From a bacterium (lineage in GTDB: Bacteria > Zixibacteria > MSB-5A5 > CAIYYT01): a stretch of 64,000 nucleotides of DNA. Within the stretch, counting starts at the first letter, position 1; each line of letters opens with the position of its first letter. The notes beneath the pieces are model-generated. The model did no database searches. It was not told the DNA's origin and saw only the letters and a list, made by a program, of their open reading frames with translations. Where the stretch lies: assembly GCA_016708315.1 (NCBI GenBank), contig JADJGC010000009.1:1-64000 (forward strand). Direction: 5' to 3'. Shown piece after piece: positions 56,333 through 63,828 of this stretch. Both the position numbers and the translations under genes were made by a program.

Positions 56333-56836
56333 ATGTCAATAAGCGCTTCAATGTTACCGGAATTTGATCACGAAATGGCAACCACCCGCAAGACGCTTGA
56401 GCGGTTCGTGGATGCCAAGGCTGACTGGAAGCCGCATGCGAAGTCATTCAGCATGGGAGAGTTGGCTGGTCATTTGGCGATGATACCGGGTTGGGCTGTG
56501 CCGACTCTGGAATCGGATTCGTTTGATTTTGCACCGAACGGAGTGCCAATCAAGATGGAAACGCCGAAAACCCGCGAGGAGATGCTCAAGACATTCGACG
56601 ACAATGTCGCTAAGGCGCGTGCGGCGCTTGTCAAGACGAGCGATGCGGCATTCATGGAGCCGTGGACGTTGAAGGCGAACGAAACGGTATACTTCACACA
56701 GCCGAAGGCCGGTGTGATGCGGGGCTTCGTCATGAATCACATGATTCATCATCGCGCGCAGTTGGGAGTTTATCTTCGTTTGAATGATCTGCCGCACCCG
56801 TCGATGTACGGACCGTCGGCAGATGAGTCGATGTAG
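56333..56836 (+). CDS. DinB/YfiT-like superfamily protein
   Basis: 167 residues, four-helix bundle type. Metal-binding His are in MGELAGHLAMIPGW and MNHMIHHRAQLGVYLRL (the HHRAQL end is typical). DinB-like proteins include thiol-dependent S-transferases and small-molecule enzymes; the role here is unknown. Ribosome site AGGAGGAAGAG before ATG 56333. Single gene between the deacetylase and a type C repeat. Confidence 0.9.
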   Translation: MSISASMLPEFDHEMATTRKTLERFVDAKADWKPHAKSFSMGELAGHLAMIPGWAVPTLESDSFDFAPNGVPIKMETPKTREEMLKTFDDNVAKARAALVKTSDAAFMEPWTLKANETVYFTQPKAGVMRGFVMNHMIHHRAQLGVYLRLNDLPHPSMYGPSADESM

Positions 56837-56905
56837 GGAAAGACACACCCCGCCTCCGAGCCTCATCCGCGGCGGTCGGCTCAGCACCCTCTGGGGAGGG
56901 ACGGG
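56836..56905 (-). repeat. Dispersed repeat type C, copy 2 (inverted)
   Basis: Starts at the DinB stop codon and holds AAAGACACACCCCGCC and CACCCTCTGGGGAGGG. It is related in opposite orientation to 38321-38388. The gap to the next gene has no other feature. Confidence 0.55.
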
Positions 56906-56938
56906 GTGCGATTGCAAAGCGGGGGCATTTTGAGTACT

Positions 56939-58198
56939 TTACTTCAGCAAGACCATCTTGCGAGTTTCGGAGTACGATCCTATTTGCAGGCGATAGAAAT
57001 AGACACCGGCCGGCATTGATTTACTGTCGGAGTTTATGCCGTTCCATTCGACGCTGTGGGCGCCAATTGATCGGAATTCGTCGAGGAGGACTTCCACTTC
57101 CTGCCCGAGAATGTTGAAGACAGTGATCTTGACGATGGAAGGCTGGTTGACTACGAAGCGGATCGATGTAGTGGGATTGAAGGGATTCGGGAAATTCTGT
57201 TCGAGGCTCGCCGGATTAGGCAGTACCGGGTCGTCATCGGGAACGTCGGTCTGGTCCAACTCGCGATACCACAGGCCATCGGCGCGGGCAAGATACAGCC
57301 GATTGCAGTAGATGGCGATGGCGTAGGAACTGGTCTGAGGGATATCTTCGACCGTTACCCAATTACCCTGAATTCTCTGGTAGATTCGCGTGAACAGTCC
57401 CGGTTTGCAGGCCATCGCGAATATTCTCGAATCGTCGCCGCAGACTCCGCCCTCGGAAATCAGACCGACACCCGCCAAAGTTTGCTCCCAGGTTTTGCCG
57501 CTGTCGGAACTGACGTAAAGTCCATCATTGGAGACGCCGTAGACCTTGCCGCCTGAGGTCTGCAAATCCAGCATCGAGAGAACCTGTCCGTCAAATTGTG
57601 AGAATTCTTTCGTCTGCCATTCGGTTTGTGTGCCTTCTCTGGTTGAGACTGTTCCATTCGCGCCAGCACCGGCGACCAGAACGCCGTCGATGTTCTCAAG
57701 GCATCGGACATTCCACTGGACTCCGAAATCAAGTCCGTTGCGATAGGTCGACCAGACTGCGGGTCCGTGAAGGTCCATCACGAATACAGCTTCGCCATCG
57801 GTGGCGACATATAGACTGTCGCCACGAACAGCAAAGTCCATGGGGAATCTGCCGCCGCCACCGCCGAGGCCGGAATTGCGCGGGGTCCAAGTTACGCCAT
57901 TGTCGGTTGATTCGAAAACGCCTTCGTTCCAGACCCCGGCATAGATGCGATCGCCGATTACTATCGAAGCGGCGACGTTATCGGCATTTTCGTTAACTGG
58001 CGATGAGTTGACCCATTCGGCTCCGCAGTCGGCTTTGGAATAGAGCGTGCCGGGACCACCAGCATATAGGGTGTTGCCATTGACAGAAACGGAGAGGAAC
58101 TCAGCAGCGGGAAGATCGCCAACTCGAGTCCACTCAGCAGCAAATACATGGCAGACAGTAAGTAACGCAAAGAGCGCAGTTTGTGTAATCCGTCTCAT
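56939..58198 (-). CDS. Secreted BNR/propeller protein with C-terminal sorting domain
   Basis: 419 residues. A signal peptide (MRRITQTALFALLTVCHVFA) is followed by photosystem-stability/BNR-like repeats (VFESTDNGVTWTPRNSGL, YVSSDSGKTWEQTLAG). The C-terminus is a sorting domain of about 85 residues that opens with SLEQNFPNPFNPTTSIRFVV and has NILGQEVEVLLDE and MPAGVYFYRLQIG. This FlgD/T9SS-type tail is typical of surface or exported proteins in Zixibacteria, KSB1, Ignavibacteria and related phyla. The matrix or target of the propeller is unknown. Confidence 0.9.
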   Translation of the reverse strand: MRRITQTALFALLTVCHVFAAEWTRVGDLPAAEFLSVSVNGNTLYAGGPGTLYSKADCGAEWVNSSPVNENADNVAASIVIGDRIYAGVWNEGVFESTDNGVTWTPRNSGLGGGGGRFPMDFAVRGDSLYVATDGEAVFVMDLHGPAVWSTYRNGLDFGVQWNVRCLENIDGVLVAGAGANGTVSTREGTQTEWQTKEFSQFDGQVLSMLDLQTSGGKVYGVSNDGLYVSSDSGKTWEQTLAGVGLISEGGVCGDDSRIFAMACKPGLFTRIYQRIQGNWVTVEDIPQTSSYAIAIYCNRLYLARADGLWYRELDQTDVPDDDPVLPNPASLEQNFPNPFNPTTSIRFVVNQPSIVKITVFNILGQEVEVLLDEFRSIGAHSVEWNGINSDSKSMPAGVYFYRLQIGSYSETRKMVLLK

Positions 58199-58348
58199 AA
58201 CTCACCTCGTCGTGGTCTGATTTCATCCACGTTCGGCGATATTGTACGAGTTCTGCCGGGAAAAGGATGCGGAAAATTCTCGAACAATTTCACGAATCTT
58301 CTTGACTTGTTATGAGCATATGCCCAGAATTGTCGATGGAGAATAGGA

Positions 58349-58841
58349 ATGGTTAGACCAAAATGTCCAAGATTAATTGCTGAAGCCCCCAACACGGCAT
58401 ACTTCAAACCGCGCGGCATACCTCTCTGCGATCTTCAGGAGACGATACTTTCGTTTGATGAACTTGAGGCGATACGGCTGGCGGATGCTGAAGGACTTTA
58501 TCAAGAAGAAGCCGAAACAGATGCAAGTATCGCGTGCGACGTTTGGCCGGATTGTCGAATCAGCGCATCACAAAATCGCCGACGCACTGATCAATGGGAA
58601 GGCGATCAAGATTGAAGGAGGTGTCACGACGATGGCACAGAAGAGAATGTTCAAGTGCTCAGATTGCGAGCACTCGTGGGAGGTTCCGTTTGGAACCGGC
58701 AGACCACCGGCTTGTCCGCAATGTGGAAGCAAGAACCACTGCCGCAGTGATGAAAATCGCGGTCAGGGCATGGGCGGAAGACGAATCAGATGCCGCAAAA
58801 ATCGGGCGGTATCAACCAACTCAGAAAAGGACACTCAATGA
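58349..58841 (+). pseudogene. DUF134 DNA-binding protein with zinc ribbon, one frameshift
   Basis: About 164 codons in two frames. The first frame holds the DUF134 opening (RPKCPRLIAEAPNTAYFKPRG, then FDELEAIRLADAEGLYQEEA). The second continues KQMQVSRATFGRIVESAHHK, a helix-turn-helix. The junction near 58508 (GAAGCCGAAACAG) lacks two bases of one codon if the family sequence EEAAxxMxVSR holds, or carries one base too many. The C-terminus is a zinc ribbon (CSDCEHSW...CPQCGSKNHC). DUF134 proteins are predicted DNA-binding regulators often next to NifX-like genes, as here (overlap of 4 bases). The lesion may be a sequence error. Confidence 0.8.
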
Positions 58842-59233
58842 AGATAGCGGTAGCATCCGACGACGGACTTTCGATTTCGACTCACTTCGGCAGGAGCGCA
58901 GGTTTTGTGATCTTCGTAGCGGAGGACGGCGAGATCGTGAAGTCGGATTATCGATCAAACACATCGGGACATCATCACGAAGGCGAGTGCAATCACGAAC
59001 AAGGTCACGAACAGGCTCACGGACAACACAGCCACGATGGTTTTCTTAGTTCGCTGGACGGCTGCGATGTAATCATCTGCCGAGGCATGGGACGTCGAGC
59101 GATTGTCGATTTGAAGGCGAACGGGATTGCGGTTGCGATCACCTCGGAGCCGGTCGATGTCGCGACGGCAGCTAAACTCTATGCACAAGGCAAGTTACCA
59201 TCGTCCGACGAATCGGTGTGTTGTAAGCACTAA
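58838..59233 (+). CDS. NifX/NifB-type dinitrogenase cofactor-family protein with His-rich insert
   Basis: 131 residues. The NifX/MTH1175-like fold (MKIAVASDDGLSISTHFGRSAGFVIF...GCDVIICRGMGRRAIVDLKANGIAV) carries a His/Gly-rich insert near residues 47-70 (HHHEGECNHEQGHEQAHGQ, then HSHDG) suited to metal binding. Members bind iron-molybdenum cofactor precursors in nitrogen fixers, but most stand-alone copies have unknown roles. No nif gene is in the window. ATG 58838 is preceded by AAAAGGA and overlaps the DUF134 stop by 4 bases. Confidence 0.87.
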   Translation: MKIAVASDDGLSISTHFGRSAGFVIFVAEDGEIVKSDYRSNTSGHHHEGECNHEQGHEQAHGQHSHDGFLSSLDGCDVIICRGMGRRAIVDLKANGIAVAITSEPVDVATAAKLYAQGKLPSSDESVCCKH

Positions 59234-59253
59234 AGCGATTATTTTTGTCTTAA

Positions 59254-59282
59254 TTGTTGCTAAAAAGGTCGATAAGTATACT
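59254..59282 (+). promoter_or_regulatory. Promoter of the peroxiredoxin gene
   Basis: TTGTTG at 59254-59259, a 17-base spacer and TATACT at 59277-59282 (5 of 6). The ATG at 59323 follows AAAGGAG. Confidence 0.6.
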
Positions 59283-59322
59283 ATTAACTTAGTGATTGGT
59301 AATCTTGAAAGGAGAACCACTT

Positions 59323-59997
59323 ATGGAACAAGCGACGAGACTTCCGCTAATTGGCGAGAAAGCGCCAGCATTTAAAGCAGAGACGACGCAGGGACATATC
59401 AATTTCCCAGAGGACTTCAAGGGAAAATGGGTAGTGTTCTTCTCGCATCCAGCCGACTTCACGCCGGTATGCACGACCGAGTTCATGACATTCGCCGCAA
59501 TGCAGCCGCAATTTGAAGAGCTGAATTGCAAGCTGTTGGGTTTGTCGATTGACAGTACGTACAGTCACATCGCGTGGCTGCGGACAATCAAAGAGAAGAT
59601 CGAATACAAGGGCATGAAGAACATAGAAGTGATGTTCCCGGTAATCAGCGATTTGACGATGGATGTCTCGCGCGCCTTTGGAATGCTTCAGCCGGCGGCG
59701 AGTACGACTCAAGCGGTGAGAGCGGTCTTCATCATGGATACCGAGGCAACCGTGAGAGCGATTCTTTACTACCCGCTCAGCAATGGCCGGAATATGGAAG
59801 AGATACTTCGGCTCGTGAAGGCGATGCAGCTTTCGGACAAGCATAAAGTAGCCACACCTGCCAACTGGCAGCCGGGCGATGAAGTGATTGTTCCCCCACC
59901 GGGTTCGTGCGGCATTGCCAAGGACCGGATGGAATCGCAGGATCCGGATGTCCGTTGTCTTGACTGGTTCATGTGCTTGAAGAAATGCCCGAAGTAA
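59323..59997 (+). CDS. Peroxiredoxin, Prx6/archaeal 1-Cys type
   Basis: 224 residues. The peroxidatic Cys lies in HPADFTPVCTTEF (about residue 50), with the conserved Arg in the C-terminal half (VRAVFIMDTEATVRAILYYP). The Cys-rich tail (CGIAKDRMESQDPDVRCLDWFM, then CLKKC) resembles archaeal Prx6-like enzymes, which use extra C-terminal Cys for resolution. It reduces hydrogen and organic peroxides. It follows the NifX-like gene by 89 bases but has its own promoter. The electron donor is unknown. Confidence 0.92.
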   Translation: MEQATRLPLIGEKAPAFKAETTQGHINFPEDFKGKWVVFFSHPADFTPVCTTEFMTFAAMQPQFEELNCKLLGLSIDSTYSHIAWLRTIKEKIEYKGMKNIEVMFPVISDLTMDVSRAFGMLQPAASTTQAVRAVFIMDTEATVRAILYYPLSNGRNMEEILRLVKAMQLSDKHKVATPANWQPGDEVIVPPPGSCGIAKDRMESQDPDVRCLDWFMCLKKCPK

Positions 59998-60046
59998 ACT
60001 GGATGATCAGTTAGTCAGTGCTCACTGGAGCAAGACCGCATATTCG

Positions 60047-60087
60047 AGCGCTCGCCGGAAGAATCAACCTGCGGGCGCTTTCTATTT
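60047..60087 (+). terminator. Probable terminator after the peroxiredoxin gene
   Basis: AGCGCTCGC (60047-60055) pairs with GCGGGCGCT (60071-60079, one G-U pair), loop of 15 bases, followed by TTCTATTT. Moderately strong. Confidence 0.5.
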
Positions 60088-60120
60088 GATTCAGAATTTT
60101 GTCACCCAATTAGACTCTCT

Positions 60121-60136
60121 TGTGAAATAAATCACA
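60121..60136. promoter_or_regulatory. CRP/FNR-family operator-like palindrome upstream of the multiheme lipoprotein
   Basis: TGTGAAATAAATCACA is a perfect TGTGA-N6-TCACA dyad, preceded by T. It differs from the site at 1585-1600 by two bases, both in the spacer. It lies just upstream of a good -35/-10 pair (60145-60173), a position that suits activation from upstream. Confidence 0.72.
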
Positions 60137-60144
60137 TTTTCAAC

Positions 60145-60173
60145 TTGACTCCATAATTAACGGCGAGTATTTT
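60145..60173 (+). promoter_or_regulatory. Sigma-70-type promoter of the multiheme lipoprotein gene
   Basis: TTGACT at 60145-60150, a 17-base spacer and TATTTT at 60168-60173. The palindrome at 60121-60136 ends 8 bases before the -35. The leader to ATG 60297 is about 115 bases. Confidence 0.6.
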
Positions 60174-60296
60174 GTCGATAATGATGTTAGTAAGTCTTTA
60201 CTCACTAACGACGGCTGATCGGCGCGAGTGCTGCACGTCGCAGAGTTCGTGTTATTGGCTGATAGAGAAAACTCAAGAGTCTCAGGAGGAGTCTTT

Positions 60297-61361
60297 ATGA
60301 AGAAAGCTATGGTTCTAAGTCTGTTGCTGGTGCCGCTGATGTTTTTTGCGGTGTCTTGCTCGGACGACGACGATCCGGTTGCTCCACCAACAGTGGATCA
60401 ATTGATTGCCACTTCCCTGCACAACACGACGGACGGGATGAAGTACTTCTACGATGAAGAAAATGGCGGGTTTGAGCAGTTTACCGATGTTCCCTACGAA
60501 GATCTGGGATGCAAGAACTGTCACATTACGCCGGAGAACTGCAATACGTGTCACGTTTCCGATGGGGATACTCCGGAGAATTCAACCTGTCTTGCCGCTT
60601 GCCACAGTCGTCAGGCAGCAGAACAAGGCACTGGTGGAACGGGACCGAATGCCGATTATCATCTTAAGCCGATAGCCAGCGGCGGTCAGGGCATGAAATG
60701 CGCGGATTGTCATTCATCACAGCAAGTTCACGGCGACGGACATTCCTACGCCTCACTGCTTACCAATGAGACAAATGTTTCCTGCCAACAGAGCGGGTGC
60801 CATGAGACGATTCCGGCGAATACTTTCCATTCTACGCACGGCGCGGATGAATTCGAATGCCAGGCATGCCACGCCAAGGCGGTTAACACTTGCTACAATT
60901 GCCACTTTGAGTCAGAAATCGATCTTCATACGAAGATTCCGTTCGGTAGAATCAGCACCTGGAAGTTCCTGGTGAGAAACGCTGAGAACGACAAGATCAC
61001 GGTCGGCAACATGCAGACGCTGACCTATCACGGCAAGGCGTTCTATGCCGTAGCCCCTTATTATGCGCATACTATCTATGATGGCGCAGGAATGACATGC
61101 GGCACCTGCCACAGTTCGGCTGCTGTCACCGAATACAGGACGACCGGAAAGATCACGATGACGCAATTCAACAACGACACCAAGACGTTGACGAACATGC
61201 AGGGCGTGATTCCGATTCCGACCGATTGGACGACGGCATTGAAGTTTGATTTCCTGACCAAGGATGCAGGCGGCGCGTGGATATTGCAGTCGCAGGCTCC
61301 AGATGGAACACAGATGTTGTTCGCCGAGCCGATTAACATCACCAACATGCCAACGCTTTAA
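60297..61361 (+). CDS. Multiheme c-type cytochrome lipoprotein
   Basis: 354 residues. A lipobox signal (LMFFAVSC) predicts a lipoprotein, followed by an acidic run SDDDD. Six CXXCH motifs (CKNCH, CNTCH, CADCH, CQACH, CYNCH, CGTCH) and two irregular ones (CLAACH, CX3CH; CQQSGCH, CX4CH) could give six to eight haems. A hydrophilic C-terminal part has no haem. Protein family unknown: no hydroxylamine-oxidase or nitrite-reductase signature. Lipid-anchored multihaem cytochromes serve as outer-membrane or periplasmic electron carriers. ATG 60297 has AGGAGG; the upstream frame from 60228 is not conserved-looking. Confidence 0.88.
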   Translation: MKKAMVLSLLLVPLMFFAVSCSDDDDPVAPPTVDQLIATSLHNTTDGMKYFYDEENGGFEQFTDVPYEDLGCKNCHITPENCNTCHVSDGDTPENSTCLAACHSRQAAEQGTGGTGPNADYHLKPIASGGQGMKCADCHSSQQVHGDGHSYASLLTNETNVSCQQSGCHETIPANTFHSTHGADEFECQACHAKAVNTCYNCHFESEIDLHTKIPFGRISTWKFLVRNAENDKITVGNMQTLTYHGKAFYAVAPYYAHTIYDGAGMTCGTCHSSAAVTEYRTTGKITMTQFNNDTKTLTNMQGVIPIPTDWTTALKFDFLTKDAGGAWILQSQAPDGTQMLFAEPINITNMPTL

Positions 61362-61384
61362 GCGATAATTGATTCGGCTTGAGA

Positions 61385-61417
61385 GGCAGGTTTCTTTTGA
61401 AGCCTGCCTTTCTTTTT
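61385..61417 (+). terminator. Intrinsic terminator of the multiheme lipoprotein gene
   Basis: GGCAGGTTTC (61385-61394) pairs with GAAGCCTGCC (61399-61408, one G-U pair), loop TTTT, followed by TTTCTTTTT. Confidence 0.85.
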
Positions 61418-61591
61418 GTCTGTGCCGGGAGTTGTATCTGAGCAACTCACCCACAGATTTTTCTTGACCGCAATCGAATGCTGGCTATTATAGACCTACG
61501 TTTACAACTGACAACAAGCGCACTTTCGAGAAAAACTTGGTATTAACGTCCGCCCGGAGCAAATGGAGGCTCCGAGGAAAGGAGAAATCGT

Positions 61592-62362
61592 ATGCTGGGA
61601 AGAGTGGCGACTTTGGTGTATGGCGTCATCGCCTATCTGGTCTTCTTCTTTGCGTTCCTTTATGCCATCGGATTTGTCGGCGGCATGGTCGTGCCGAAGT
61701 CGATTGACTCGGGTGAGCCGACTTCGATGATGACGGCGATTCTAATCAATGCGTTGCTGCTTGGCCTGTTTGCGGTCCAACACAGCATCATGGCGCGGCC
61801 GTGGTTCAAGACCATCTGGACGAAGATCATCCCTGCTGCTGCGGAACGCAGCACGTATGTGCTGCTTGCCAGCCTGATACTGCTGTTGATTTATTGGCAG
61901 TGGCGTCCCCTGCCGCAGACGGTTTGGCAGGTTCAGAACGAAGTCGTGACGATGATACTTCACGCGTTGTTCTGGCTGGGCTGGGGGATTGTGCTGATCT
62001 CGACGTTTATCATCAATCATTTTGATCTCTTTGGACTGCGCCATGTGTGGTTGAATTGGCGCGGCGAGCCATATACGTATCTGCCGTTCAAAGTCACGGC
62101 GTTCTATCGCGTGGTGAGGCATCCAATTATGCTGGGATTCATCGTCGCGTTCTGGGCGGCGCCGACTATGAGCCAGGGGCGTCTGTTGTTCGCGATTGCG
62201 ACGTCGGCGTACATACTGGTGGCTCTGCAATTTGAAGAGCGCGATCTCGTTCATTATCACGGCGAACGTTATGCGGCCTATAAGAGCAAGGTACCGATGA
62301 TTGTGCCGTTGCCGAAGCTGGCAGAGAAGCAATTGCCGGATGTGGCGACGGAACGGGAATAA
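61592..62362 (+). CDS. mddA: Methanethiol S-methyltransferase, MddA-like
   Basis: 256 residues with about five to six membrane helices. The NnrU/isoprenylcysteine-methyltransferase fold has the SAM-binding end segments FYRVVRHPIMLGFIVAFWAAPTM and ALQFEERDLVHYHGERYAAY. The N-terminal half (VQHSIMARPWFK, VLLASLILLLIYWQWRPLP) and overall length match MddA, which methylates methanethiol to dimethyl sulfide. The ribosome site GAAAGGAG precedes ATG 61592. A different small-thiol or NnrU-like role is possible; the MddA reading is the closest I recognise. Confidence 0.82.
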   Translation: MLGRVATLVYGVIAYLVFFFAFLYAIGFVGGMVVPKSIDSGEPTSMMTAILINALLLGLFAVQHSIMARPWFKTIWTKIIPAAAERSTYVLLASLILLLIYWQWRPLPQTVWQVQNEVVTMILHALFWLGWGIVLISTFIINHFDLFGLRHVWLNWRGEPYTYLPFKVTAFYRVVRHPIMLGFIVAFWAAPTMSQGRLLFAIATSAYILVALQFEERDLVHYHGERYAAYKSKVPMIVPLPKLAEKQLPDVATERE

Positions 62363-63255
62363 AAAGGATCCGGGCGTAACCATGGAGTCCAGATCGGGGG
62401 CGAGGGGTTCTTTACGGGAAAACCCACATTTGCGCAAACGCAGGGGAAATTTTGAACAAAGAAAGGGGCGGGGTCGGGGGCCGGCGGGGGGTGTGGGGCC
62501 GCCCTGGCGCGGAGATCGACTTAGAATCTCGCAAGGCCGAGGTGAGGCCAGATTCACGTGGTACGAGAACGTGGGACCCCAGGCCGGGGGGGGGAAACGA
62601 AGACATGATAATGATGACAGATGGCTGAAATGTTTGTGCGACCAAGCCGGATTGGAAGCGACCGGTGGAAGGTTGAACGGCGACGCAGACATCGCTGGTT
62701 GGGCTGGCGTTTCCGGGGAATTCGTTTGCCTGCTTGTTTCACACTAGGGTTGAATGGCCGTTCGATTGAAGTCGAACCCACCGGGAACGAAGGTAAAAAG
62801 CGGTTGGGGTTGAGTTATAAATTGCAACGGTCGCGGCTGCAACACGCTTCGCGTGTAATCGAGGGACAGAAGTCGCTGAGGCGGGCGAAGGATTTGCGAC
62901 CGACGGATGGAACGGGGTATACAGTTTGGCGGGCTTGAAGGCAGCTACTATGTAGCTGGCGCTGGATCCGACCTCAAATTTATAACCCAGGGAGCGGGAT
63001 GCCAAAGCTTTTCATCCTGGTATTCTCACATGGGGAAAGGCAGGCTCCAAGAGAAATGCCATACTCTAAGAAGGGGTTCCGCGCTGCCAAAGACGGGGCA
63101 AGGGAACCGACACCACCGTCATTCTTCGCCGCGCTTTGCGCTCGTACTGGGCCAGGTCTGTCTTTAGGTACTCCAGCTGGTGAGAGAAAAAACAATAGCT
63201 TCCGGGGCAACTCCCACGTCTGACTTCGCGATTGCTAATCGAAAGTAGACCAGTT
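62363..63255. other. Gene-poor region with G-rich tracts
   Basis: About 890 bases with no credible gene. Many overlapping short frames on both strands (for example 62621-62938 on plus) have odd, Arg-rich composition and no known domain. The first 240 bases are strikingly G-rich on the plus strand and unlike the flanks. Near 63042-63060 a short stretch resembles the hairpin at 63759-63781. Low sequence quality or a decayed insert are both possible. Confidence 0.55.
62465..62498 (+). other. G-quadruplex-capable motif
   Basis: Five G runs on the plus strand (62465-62468, 62470-62473, 62476-62480, 62486-62491, 62495-62498) are separated by loops of 1, 2, 5 and 3 bases, which satisfies the usual four-run quadruplex pattern. 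A further run of eight G lies near 62587. No gene or start lies close downstream on this strand. Confidence 0.6.
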
Positions 63256-63576
63256 TTAAAAATACTGCCTGCAATCCTTGAATGGACTCAAAAGACCGAA
63301 CCCGTTCCTGATGCGCACTATCACCAGTCCTTCACGATAGACTTTCAGTCGCGTACGCGCCATGCGATTGACGGTCCAGAGGATTAGGATAGCTACGACG
63401 ACACGCACAACATGCCGGCCTCCAAGCTCCCCGTTTTCCAAGTATACCAGAACCGAAGCAACCAAAACTGTGACTGCCACAACAATGAAGACAATCACGA
63501 ACCATAGTGGCGCCGGCTTCAATGTCCAGATTGGAGGTCCCAGCGTTCGAATTTTGAAATCTTGTGACTGATGCAT
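63256..63576 (-). CDS. Small membrane protein of unknown function
   Basis: 106 residues with two membrane helices (LWFVIVFIVVAVTVLVASVLVYL and VVRVVVAILILWTVNRMA) and a basic C-terminal tail (ARTRLKVYREGLVIVRIRNG). No domain recognised. It stands alone between a G-rich gap and a repeat cluster; ATG 63576. Hydropathy and codon use look like a real gene, but support is limited. Confidence 0.55.
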   Translation of the reverse strand: MHQSQDFKIRTLGPPIWTLKPAPLWFVIVFIVVAVTVLVASVLVYLENGELGGRHVVRVVVAILILWTVNRMARTRLKVYREGLVIVRIRNGFGLLSPFKDCRQYF

Positions 63577-63668
63577 TTAGTTTCCCCTATGCCATAAATT
63601 GGGGAATGTGTACAAGGATGTCAAGTTATAAAAGAGCTGCCGGGTGCGGAGGTTACTGCTGGACAAAG

Positions 63669-63701
63669 CCCTCACCCTAACCCTCTCCCAAAGGGAGAGG
63701 G
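63669..63701 (-). repeat. Dispersed repeat type D, copy 2
   Basis: CCCTCACCCTAACCCTCTCC and onward; CCCTCTCCC (63681-63689) pairs with GGGAGAGGG (63693-63701). A relative in the other orientation lies at 38404-38459. Confidence 0.65.
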
Positions 63702-63750
63702 AAAAGCGGAAGAGGTATGTGATTGAAGTTGAAGCTTCAGGAGATGGGGA

Positions 63751-63781
63751 AATTAAAAGGCAGGTCTCCAAGAGACCTGCC
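63751..63781 (-). terminator. Intrinsic terminator of the partial aconitase-like gene
   Basis: On the minus strand a perfect 10-bp stem (63781-63772 with 63768-63759), loop of 3 bases, followed by TTTTAATTT. It lies about 50 bases after the stop at 63829. Confidence 0.8.
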
Positions 63782-63793
63782 CATTTGAACTGG

Positions 63794-63813
63794 ATTCCCG
63801 CCTTCGCGGGAAT
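63794..63813. repeat. Palindromic repeat ATTCCCGC-cttc-GCGGGAAT
   Basis: A perfect 8-bp stem with a 4-base loop, flanked by TGG and GACAGG. This palindrome type is common in intergenic DNA of many bacteria. It sits between the stop of the partial gene and that gene's terminator. Confidence 0.65.
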
Positions 63814-63828
63814 GACAGGAAATTTGTC

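Noticed and set aside
62621..62938. 105-codon Arg-rich plus-strand frame after mddA
   Set aside because: Composition is unlike its neighbours, it overlaps competing frames on both strands, lacks a ribosome site and resembles no protein family.
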